Assembly: GCA_045561055.1 (NCBI GenBank)
Contig: JBJKYL010000004.1
Coordinates: 1 to 15,361 of the forward strand
Origin: SMWC01 sp045561055
GTDB taxonomy: Bacteria; Pseudomonadota; Gammaproteobacteria; Steroidobacterales; Rariloculaceae
DNA: 15,361 bases
Direction of reading: 5' to 3'
The notes under the pieces were generated by a model. That model saw only the letters and a program-made list of their open reading frames with translations, ran no database searches and had not been told where the DNA came from. Positions 1 through 5,574 of this stretch are shown here, piece by piece. A program made the position numbers and the translations under genes. Every line of letters starts with the position of its first letter. Position 1 is the stretch's first letter.

Positions 1-592
1 ATTCATGCCTTCGGCGCCCATCGCGAGCGATGCAACAAGAGAGCGCCCATCCGCCTGTCCGCCCGAAGAAACAAACGGAATTTCCAGCTCATCGGCGGCA
101 CGCAACAGCAAAATCATATTGGGTACGTCGTCCTCACCGGGGTGACCACCACATTCGAAGCCATCAATGCTGGCTGCATCGCAGCCGATAGACTGTGCCT
201 TGAGCGCATGACGTACTGAAGTACATTTGTGAATGACTTTGATACCGGCGTCCTTTCAGGTAAGGCAGCACCTGTGAGGGGTTGTTCCCGGCCGTTTCCA
301 CTACCGGCACATTGCCATCGATAATGGCTTTGATGATGGCCGGATAGTCCGCTGTGTGAAGGCTGGCTAGAAACGTGACGTTGACGCCAAACGGCTTGTC
401 GGTCATATCCTTACACCGGGCAATTTCGTTCGCAAGATCTGCCGGAGTTTTCTGTGTCAGCCCGGTAATAATTCCGAGACCACCCGCATTAGATACAGCC
501 GCCGCTAACTCGGCAAATCCAACGAAGTGCATACCACCCTGGATAATTGGATGCTCTATTCCGAACATTTCGGTTATCTTTGTTTTTATCAT
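1..592 (-). pseudogene. Nitronate monooxygenase (2-nitropropane dioxygenase-like), frameshifted and 3'-truncated by window edge
   Basis: This is an FMN-dependent TIM-barrel enzyme of the nitronate monooxygenase family, which oxidises alkyl nitronates; some relatives are enoyl-ACP reductases. The N-terminus has the family signatures IQGGM (about residues 17-21) and AGGLG (36-40). The start at 592 is supported by GGAGAG (plus 601-606) eight bases upstream. The frame is open to LPYLK. One extra G in the minus-strand run at about plus 251-253 then breaks it. Skipping that base restores a family-like sequence, DAGIKVIHKCTSVRHALK, then GFECGGHPGEDD and SSGGQADGRSLVASLAMGAEG, down to base 1. The gene continues beyond the window. 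Because the sequence after the shift is still well conserved, either a very recent mutation or a sequencing error explains it. The gene diverges from the peroxiredoxin gene on the plus strand. Confidence 0.85.
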
Positions 593-600
593 CTAAGTTG

Positions 601-606
601 CTCTCC
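601..606 (-). promoter_or_regulatory. Shine-Dalgarno site of the nitronate monooxygenase gene
   Basis: On the minus strand this reads GGAGAG, with eight bases before the ATG at 592. It fixes the start. The divergent intergenic region 593-802 otherwise holds no gene that I can support. Confidence 0.6.
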
Positions 607-802
607 GTTACGGTTCACTATCTACTGGTCGGTGGCTGGTGCCAATGCCTTGCCTTCAAATGATAGAAGGTTTTATGAAGTTAAAAAAGCCTAAGGTACA
701 AAATGCGCCACTTAAACATTCGGCCGCAGAATGATGTTACTCTGCCCTCAATACCTCTACTATTTTCATCTGAATAATATCCCCTCGAAGAGGAGCAAGA
801 CT

Positions 803-1252
803 ATGTTAGAAGCCGGTGACAAAGCACCTGAGTTCAGTGTGCAAAATCAGGATGGCGACATCGTGTCGCTCACCGATCACGTAGGTAAAAACATCATTTT
901 CTGGTTTTATCCGCGTGCCAGCACGCCTGGATGAACTCGCGAAGGTAAAGGGTTCCGTGATCGAATCCAACAACTAGGTGACAACAATACGATTGTTCTT
1001 GGTATCAGCAATGATCCGCCACCCAAGAATAAGAAATTTCATGAAAAGCACGCTTTTCCGTTTGATCTGCTATGTGACGAAGACCTTGCTATCTCCATTG
1101 CCTATGGCGCAGCAGAAGATGCGGAGGCAGGTAAGGCGAAACGAATCAGCTACCTGATCGGTACCGATGGCAACATCCTGAAAGCATATAAGACAGTGAA
1201 AGCAGCAGAGCACCCTGAGCAGGTGCTCGATGATCTAAAGAGTTTTCTATAG
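803..1252 (+). CDS. Selenocysteine-containing peroxiredoxin, BCP/PrxQ type (TGA 932-934 = Sec44)
   Basis: This is a thiol (selenol) peroxidase that reduces H2O2 and organic hydroperoxides in the cytoplasm. Read through the in-frame TGA, the gene gives 149 residues to TAG at 1250-1252, the normal length of a BCP protein. It opens MLEAGDKAPEFSVQNQDG and reaches FWFYPRASTPG, then U44, then TREGKGFRDRIQQLG. In BCP enzymes TPGCT carries the peroxidatic Cys, so TGA sits exactly at the catalytic residue. Downstream motifs are all in frame: VLGISNDPP, FPFDLLCDED, SYLIGTDGNILKAY, and a C-terminal HPEQVLDDLKSFL. The resolving Cys found five residues after the catalytic one in E. coli BCP is a Lys here, so this is a 1-Cys (1-Sec) type. 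AGGAG-like bases at 791-794 support the start at 803. A bSECIS-like hairpin follows at 950-968. A plain ORF caller would end the gene at 934. Sec is far likelier than a nonsense mutation. Confidence 0.88.
950..968 (+). promoter_or_regulatory. Bacterial SECIS-like hairpin of the peroxiredoxin gene
   Basis: The six-base stem GGGTTC (950-955) pairs with GAATCC (963-968), with one G-U pair. The seven-base loop CGTGATC (956-962) carries G957 and U958. The loop G lies 23 bases after the TGA at 932-934, within the window of about 16-37 bases described for bacterial SECIS elements, which need a G or GU in the apical loop for SelB binding. The hairpin lies inside the coding sequence, as is usual in bacteria. 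Confidence 0.7.
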
Positions 1253-1264
1253 AACGGCAATAAG

Positions 1265-1280
1265 GGAAGAATGGTCTTCC
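1265..1280. terminator. Hairpin between convergent genes, possible bidirectional terminator
   Basis: GGAAGA (1265-1270) pairs perfectly with TCTTCC (1275-1280) around a four-base loop. It lies in the 36-base gap between the stop of the peroxiredoxin gene and the convergent stop of the CopC-like gene. Neither side has a clear U-tract, so termination is inferred from position and structure. Confidence 0.35.
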
Positions 1281-1288
1281 GTCATTTA

Positions 1289-1858
1289 CTACATCTCATG
1301 CATCGAGTGGTCCATCTGACCTTCCCGTGCTCTTATGACCGAAGCAACTTCCGCACCGGGCCCGAAGGAAAAGTTATAAACGCCCTTTATGAGTTGTTCG
1401 ACGTCATCAAGGATAGCCCACTCAACAGAGTAATATTCCGTCTGTTGCAGTGAAGGTAGGGACAAGGAAAACTGAGCATTCACTCTTGGATCGTATCGAA
1501 AATTAATATCAACCCATTCCCTATCCTCATCGTATAGAACCCATTTAACCAACCGTACTGGCATCTCGAATCCCAATCCCAACTGATTCGGGGCATTAGC
1601 TAGCACCGAATCATCAATCGGTGCAGATTCCACTGTAAGCCCCGCCTCAGCGGCGCTGATACCGAATGTAATACCATGCATTTGACGCATCGAGACTTCA
1701 TTTCTTTCTGCCGACACACCTCTCGACGGGTCGATCACACGCATCTCATGTTCTTCTTGCGGTTGTTGCGCGTAAACTGTTTGTAGCCCCATGACAGAGA
1801 CTGCTATTAGCGTAACCGCACGTAACATGCTTTTGGCTGACCGCCTGCGTATTTGCAT
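1289..1858 (-). CDS. CopC-like periplasmic copper-binding protein
   Basis: This is a small exported protein with a CopC/YobA-like beta-sandwich domain. Such domains carry or buffer copper in the periplasm. The start at 1858 is chosen for its GGAG site seven bases upstream. It gives MQIRRRSAK, then a hydrophobic signal segment ending LQTVYAQQ. The start at 1906 has no comparable site. The mature part has the CopC pattern: a segment around SVLANAPNQLGLGFEMPVRLVK with a PAD-like strand order, then YYSVEWAILDDVEQLIKGVYNF near the C-terminus, where CopC proteins have Y-x-V-x-W and a GxxxF strand. Two Met/His-rich stretches could bind metal: SMRQMHG after the signal, and MDHSMHEM at the very end. 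It is convergent with the peroxiredoxin gene. A Fur-box-like palindrome lies just upstream. Copper binding is a family inference and has not been shown. Confidence 0.72.
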   Translation of the reverse strand: MQIRRRSAKSMLRAVTLIAVSVMGLQTVYAQQPQEEHEMRVIDPSRGVSAERNEVSMRQMHGITFGISAAEAGLTVESAPIDDSVLANAPNQLGLGFEMPVRLVKWVLYDEDREWVDINFRYDPRVNAQFSLSLPSLQQTEYYSVEWAILDDVEQLIKGVYNFSFGPGAEVASVIRAREGQMDHSMHEM

Positions 1859-1865
1859 TTTAAAA

Positions 1866-1869
1866 CTCC
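1866..1869 (-). promoter_or_regulatory. Shine-Dalgarno site deciding the start of the CopC-like gene
   Basis: This is GGAG on the minus strand, seven bases before the ATG at 1858. The longer reading from 1906 would place this site inside the coding region, so the shorter start is preferred. Confidence 0.6.
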
Positions 1870-1870
1870 G

Positions 1871-1891
1871 ATAATGGATAGTAATCATTAT
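1871..1891. promoter_or_regulatory. Fur-box-like imperfect palindrome upstream of the CopC-like gene
   Basis: The 21-base element begins ATAATG and ends CATTAT, and 16 of 21 positions are symmetric. The right part, TAATCATTAT, matches the right half of the classical Fur box. Over 19 bases the best alignment to that consensus is 12 of 19. It lies directly upstream of the Shine-Dalgarno site, where a repressor would block transcription. The regulator is not known from the sequence. Confidence 0.35.
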
Positions 1892-2131
1892 TAATTCTGG
1901 CATCATTTTAGCATTTAGTCATCTCTTGAACATAGACCCTTCCTCCGGCGTTACCATTACACTAACGGATTGTTTTGTGCCTATGATTGCGGGGCTTTCT
2001 ATCTCATCAGTTAAAATATTAGCGTTAATTTCGGCACCAGCGAAACCACGAACATGAACCCACCGATCGAAATGGACATCAAAAGAGATGTCACAAGCAT
2101 TGTCATCGCCCGACCGGAAACGAGGATAAAC

Positions 2132-2209
2132 ATGAACGAGAAAGCTTTTTCCGCCGAGCTTGAACATGCATGCGAACTCGATACAAGCGAGACGGTGCTG
2201 CAGACATGA
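2132..2209 (+). CDS. Small ORF (25 residues) overlapping and possibly coupled to the oxidoreductase start
   Basis: The ORF encodes MNEKAFSAELEHACELDTSETVLQT. A GAGG site (2122-2125) lies six bases before its ATG, better than any site before the downstream gene. Its TGA overlaps the ATG at 2206 as ATGA, the usual arrangement of translational coupling. It could be a leader peptide that brings ribosomes to the oxidoreductase start, or the remnant N-terminus of a lost gene. I recognise no family. Region 1912-2131 upstream contains no other coding sequence that I trust. Confidence 0.35.
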   Translation: MNEKAFSAELEHACELDTSETVLQT

Positions 2210-3183
2210 GGGCAGCTTGGTACGAAAGCGGTGGCCCAGCGACCGAAGTCTTGCAAATCGGAGACCTGGAAGCGCCGCAACCCGGCGAGGGCGAGGTACG
2301 AGTAAAAATCGCGTATTCGTCGGTTCATCATCACGATATTAAAAAGCGTGTTCACGGTGCGGAGCTCGCAAACTGGCGCCGGATCGTACCTCACGTAGAC
2401 GGTAGCGGAGAAATCGAAAGCGTGGGCAGCGGTGTTTCTGAATCGCGCGTCGGTGAACGCGTCTGGTTATTTGGCGCGCAAGTCGGGCAAGCCATGGGTA
2501 GCTGTGCTGAATACTGCGTTTTACCCGAATGGAAAGCGGTGGCGCTTCCCGAGGCGGTGTCACTGCAGCATGGTGCGTGCCTCGCGGCCCCGGTTGTCAC
2601 CGCACTCGAATCGCTGTCGGTTGTCGATTCTCTGGCGGACAAGCGTGTGCTCGTTGCGGGCGGCGCGGGTCGTGTCGGTGCGTGTTCGGTGCAGATCGCA
2701 AACGCGGCGGGCGCAAGCGTAATTGCGACGGCGTCGAGCGAAAAATGTACAGAGGTCGAAAGTCTAGGCGCCGAACGATGTTTCGATTACCGCGACCCTG
2801 AACTGCAGAGTCAATTGCGTGAGTGCGCCGGAAAACGGGGCTTCGACCTCGTTGTCGAATCACGCTTTGGCAGCAATGCAGGTCTCAATTCGCGCGTACT
2901 CGCACGCGGCGGCACGATATCCGCCTACGGTGTCGACGACGCGCCCACGCCGGAGATCCCGGCGCGCCGGTTGATGATGAAAAACGCGAGCTGCCGATTT
3001 GTCGGAATTTTCGTGCTGAGCCGGAAGCGTCTGGCGACGCTGTTCGAACAAGTCAATCGGGTGGCAGTCGCTCCGGGATTCGAGTTTCGAGTCGGCGCAG
3101 AAGTATCGCTCGACGAGGTAGCGATGCTACATCAGCGCGTCGAGGATGGCGCAGTGCCCGGCGCTGCCCTGATTCGTATTTGA
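2206..3183 (+). CDS. MDR-family quinone oxidoreductase / zinc-independent alcohol dehydrogenase
   Basis: This is a medium-chain dehydrogenase/reductase, probably reducing a quinone or activated alkene with NADPH in the cytoplasm. The start at 2206 gives MRAAWYESGGPATEVLQIGDL, the canonical opening of the NADPH:quinone reductase branch; the reading from 2170 adds 12 residues unlike the family. The N-terminal GroES-like domain shows PGEGEVRVKIAYSSVHHHDIKKR and VPHVDGSGEIESVG, followed by VGERVWLFGAQ. The Rossmann domain has KRVLVAGGAGRVGACSVQIA, close to the AxxGxVG nucleotide-binding motif. The last segment, DEVAMLHQRVEDGAVPGAALIRI, is the usual family ending. The structural-zinc Cys cluster is absent, as expected for this branch. 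G+C content is visibly higher than in the CopC-like gene next to it, which may mean a different origin. The substrate is unknown. Confidence 0.85.
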   Translation: MRAAWYESGGPATEVLQIGDLEAPQPGEGEVRVKIAYSSVHHHDIKKRVHGAELANWRRIVPHVDGSGEIESVGSGVSESRVGERVWLFGAQVGQAMGSCAEYCVLPEWKAVALPEAVSLQHGACLAAPVVTALESLSVVDSLADKRVLVAGGAGRVGACSVQIANAAGASVIATASSEKCTEVESLGAERCFDYRDPELQSQLRECAGKRGFDLVVESRFGSNAGLNSRVLARGGTISAYGVDDAPTPEIPARRLMMKNASCRFVGIFVLSRKRLATLFEQVNRVAVAPGFEFRVGAEVSLDEVAMLHQRVEDGAVPGAALIRI

Positions 3184-3212
3184 TATTCTCATCGGGCCAT
3201 GCTATTCGTTTA

Positions 3213-3222
3213 ACTGGCCAGT
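3213..3222. promoter_or_regulatory. Perfect 10-base palindrome upstream of the deiodinase-like gene
   Basis: ACTGGCCAGT lies 27 bases before the ATG at 3249, in the 65-base gap after the oxidoreductase gene. It may be an operator half-site, but at this length a chance palindrome is possible. I see no convincing -35/-10 pair around it. Confidence 0.2.
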
Positions 3223-3248
3223 AATTTCGGGAAACTAGTAGGGCTGCT

Positions 3249-4496
3249 ATGAAACACACGATATTTTTATTGACTATGCTCCTCGTTGGCATGTTACAAG
3301 TGGCTATGGCGCAAGAAGGTCCCGGAAGGTCTTTAACCGTGTCAGAGCTCGTGAATGCTGGTCGTTCCGTAGCTTCCGCGGCCGGGATGGATAACCGCTT
3401 CTATGCCGCGGCACCAGCTATCGGAGAGCTGGTCCAGGACGTCGACATCGTCGATGGCGAAGGTAACCCAGTGAATATCAGGGAGATCGCGACCGGGCAG
3501 TACACGGTACTGGTGACCGGCTGCCTCACGTGACCCCCTTTCCTCTATAACGTCCCCAGTTTGGAGACGGTTCAAAGAGACTACGCACCCAAAGGCGTGG
3601 ATTTTTACTATATCTACAAGCCTCTGGCTCATCCCGAGTACTACAACTACGTCAACCCGGTGACGATTGAAGAGCGGCTGATGCACGTTGCGGAAGCGAA
3701 ACGGCGGTTAGGCTCGAGTATCTCGTGGTTGGCCGATACGATGGATAGCCGTTATTACAACTCCACGGGAAATGCGCCCAACAGCGAGATTGTAGTCGGC
3801 CCGGACGGCCGCGTTCTATCGCGGCGAACCTGGAGCGATCCCATTGCACTTCGAGCGGACCTCGAGCAATTCGTCGGTCCCGTGGATAATCCGACCACGA
3901 TCGCGGACCTCGATCTACCGACGCAGCCGCCGCCTCCGACGGCTGCCAAGGGCATCGTGCCGCGTATCGAAAAACCATCTCGTATGTTTGCGCTCACAAC
4001 CGAGCCGGTAGTAGACGATAACGGCGTTCCGTTCTACGCGAAACTCCGGGCTGAAGCCGATCCCAGCCTGCTAAGGACCGGAAAGGGACAACTGTATATC
4101 GGCTTCCACCTCGACCCGCTCTACGAAATGCACTGGAATAACGAGGCCGGACCGGTGAGGTTCTCGATAACGCCGGCAGCCGGTGCGACAGTCACACCAA
4201 GCAGCGGCGTGGGACCCGATGTGGATCAAGCTGCCGATGCCGACCCACGCGAGTTCCTTGTGGAAGTTGCTATGGAAGACGTTACGCAGCCGCTGGATCT
4301 CGATCTGTTTTACTTCGTTTGCGACGATGCGATTACCTTCTGCATTCCGGTGAAACATAGTTACAAGATCTATATGGGGGAAAGGAACGAAAGTTATTTC
4401 ACTATCCGGACCGGTTCTGACAATCTGCCGGAAGCCGATCTCGACTATGAGTTTTGGAAATCAACTGCGCCCACCCCCAGCCCGGCTAGCGAGTGA
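3249..4496 (+). CDS. Exported deiodinase-like selenoprotein (TGA 3531-3533 = Sec95) with DsbD-N-like C-terminal domain
   Basis: Read through the in-frame TGA this is 415 residues. A signal peptide (1-21) ends QVAMAQ, so the protein is periplasmic or secreted. The thioredoxin-fold domain (about 60-210) has the strand YTVLVTGCLT-U95-PPFL. This matches the iodothyronine deiodinase active site FGSCT-U-PPF, and FYYIYKPLAHPE matches the deiodinase strand with conserved AHP. VGPDGRVLSRRTWSD closes the fold. A Pro-rich linker (near 225) leads to a C-terminal domain with GQLYIGFHLDPLYEMHW and FVCDDAITFCIPV (Cys358 and Cys365), which resembles the N-terminal domain of DsbD/ScsB thiol exchange proteins. 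That domain could re-reduce the selenol. Bacterial deiodinase-like proteins have no settled substrate. The gene ends with an ordinary TGA. Gene callers would split it at 3533. Convergent with the alpha/beta hydrolase. Confidence 0.87.
3549..3572 (+). promoter_or_regulatory. Bacterial SECIS-like hairpin of the deiodinase-like gene
   Basis: AACGTC pairs with GACG-G-TT (one bulged G). Above it is a C-A mismatch, then two C-G pairs closing the loop AGTTT (3558-3562). The apical G3559-U3560 lies 26 bases after the TGA at 3531-3533, within the bacterial SECIS spacing window. Its size and position match those of the peroxiredoxin element, though the primary sequence differs, as expected for SelB targets within coding regions. 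Confidence 0.68.
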
Positions 4497-4533
4497 GGTC
4501 TGGAGCACGGAATCCTGGTGCGACGGGCTATTT

Positions 4534-5412
4534 TTAGTCATTGCGACGCTCGAAGTTTCGTTCCTGTTCGAGAATAAAAGGAAGGATTATCCCGGCGGTC
4601 TTTTCTGCCTGGTTTATGTGAAAAAAGTGGTCTCCCGCCAGCAGTTCATGGCGGCCGTTCGGCATAGCGGCGGTACGCGCATGGTATCGCGTTTCGCTGA
4701 TAACGGATGCGAAAGGCGTTGCAATTAGTGACAGCGCCGGGACTGTGATACCTGCCAAATACTCAAGGGCCTGCTCCTCTGTCATCAGGATCGGCGAGAC
4801 CCAGTGCAACGCCGGATCATTGGTCCATTCGTAGTGATTATCAACCCGTTTCGCCGAGCGCTCGCAAATCATCCGCGTCGGTTCATCGGCCAGATCGGTA
4901 TTGGTCTGGCGATGCTTGATCATCTCGTCAATGGAGGCATAGGAGCGTTTGCGACGCACGTCGGCGCGACTGCTACGCAGGGCTTTTCGTAGGCGGGTCA
5001 CGCATTTATTCGCGGGCTCATTGAACGGACCCAGAGCATCCAGCATAACCAGGCTACGGACCCTTTCGGGCGCTGCCGCCGCGTAAAGAGACGCAATGGC
5101 TCCTCCCATGGAGTGACCCACAAGATGGCAACTTTCCCAACCGAGCGCATCCAACGCCACATCAACGTCGGGCAGGTTTTCCATGAAGTAGTAATTGGCC
5201 GAAGGGTGACGGTGATCGGAGTGGCCATGGCCTATAAGGTCCAGCGCAACTAGATCTAATCCAGGCAACCGCATCGACAGGGGAAAGAAAGTCGCCGCAT
5301 TATCCATCCAGCCGTGTAGGCACAGCACCCGCGGCCCGGTTGCATCTTCGCTACGCAAGCCAGCCATGACGCCACGGGATGTTTCGAACCTGACTTCGTT
5401 GGATAGTTTCAT
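4534..5412 (-). CDS. Alpha/beta hydrolase
   Basis: This is a serine hydrolase of the alpha/beta fold, 292 residues from the start at 5412. The opening KLSNEVRFETSRGVMAGL is typical of the family. A reading from a TTG at 5526 would begin upstream of the best promoter and adds unrelated residues. The oxyanion motif LCLHGWMDNAATF lies at 30-42. The nucleophile elbow GHSMGG (Ser101) is followed by APERVRSLVMLDALGP. The likely catalytic His is His262 in LAGDHFFHINQ. The usual Asp after strand 7 is not seen, since the segment reads LSLIATPFAS. Asp124-Asp125-type positions after strand 6 (VMLDAL) could supply the acid, as in some members. There is no signal peptide, so it is cytoplasmic. Substrate unknown. 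It is divergent from the redoxin-cytochrome gene and convergent with the deiodinase-like gene. Confidence 0.82.
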   Translation of the reverse strand: MKLSNEVRFETSRGVMAGLRSEDATGPRVLCLHGWMDNAATFFPLSMRLPGLDLVALDLIGHGHSDHRHPSANYYFMENLPDVDVALDALGWESCHLVGHSMGGAIASLYAAAAPERVRSLVMLDALGPFNEPANKCVTRLRKALRSSRADVRRKRSYASIDEMIKHRQTNTDLADEPTRMICERSAKRVDNHYEWTNDPALHWVSPILMTEEQALEYLAGITVPALSLIATPFASVISETRYHARTAAMPNGRHELLAGDHFFHINQAEKTAGIILPFILEQERNFERRND

Positions 5413-5456
5413 GATCAGGGGGAATTCCGGATACTCGTTAAGCTTGACTGAATTGA

Positions 5457-5485
5457 ATAATGAAATAGATACAATATCCGAGCAA
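5457..5485 (-). promoter_or_regulatory. Candidate sigma-70 promoter of the alpha/beta hydrolase
   Basis: On the minus strand TTGCTC (plus 5480-5485) and CATTAT (plus 5457-5462) are separated by exactly 17 bases, each matching four of six consensus positions. Transcription would start near 5450, leaving a leader of about 38 bases before the ATG at 5412. This supports that start over the TTG at 5526. Confidence 0.4.
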
Positions 5486-5536
5486 ACTTTTTCGGTTTTG
5501 ACGTCAGTTAGCGAACAATTTGCCAACTAAACGAAC

Positions 5537-5542
5537 TATAAT
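5537..5542 (+). promoter_or_regulatory. Perfect -10 box (TATAAT) upstream of the redoxin-cytochrome gene
   Basis: TATAAT lies 32 bases before the ATG at 5575. No good -35 is present at 16-18 bases; TTGACG at 5498-5503 is too far. The promoter may therefore need an activator or may be weak. Confidence 0.4.
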
Positions 5543-5574
5543 CAATTCAACTAAGGATCTGGATATCAATATCA

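Noticed and set aside
650..675. CCTTC/GAAGG hairpin followed by TTTT as a terminator
   Set aside because: It has only five pairs with an eight-base loop, and it lies in a divergent promoter region where no transcript is expected to end.
803..934. Peroxiredoxin gene as a truncated pseudogene ending at TGA 932-934
   Set aside because: The stop lies exactly on the catalytic Cys codon, the rest of the gene is intact and conserved, and a SECIS-like hairpin follows.
1919..2167. Minus-strand open frame of 82 residues beside the CopC-like gene
   Set aside because: It has no recognisable motif and only a weak ribosome site, and it overlaps a plus-strand ORF with a better one. It may be a gene remnant, but I cannot support it.
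5413..5526. N-terminal extension of the alpha/beta hydrolase from a TTG at 5526
   Set aside because: The extension is unlike the family and would begin upstream of the best promoter at 5457-5485.
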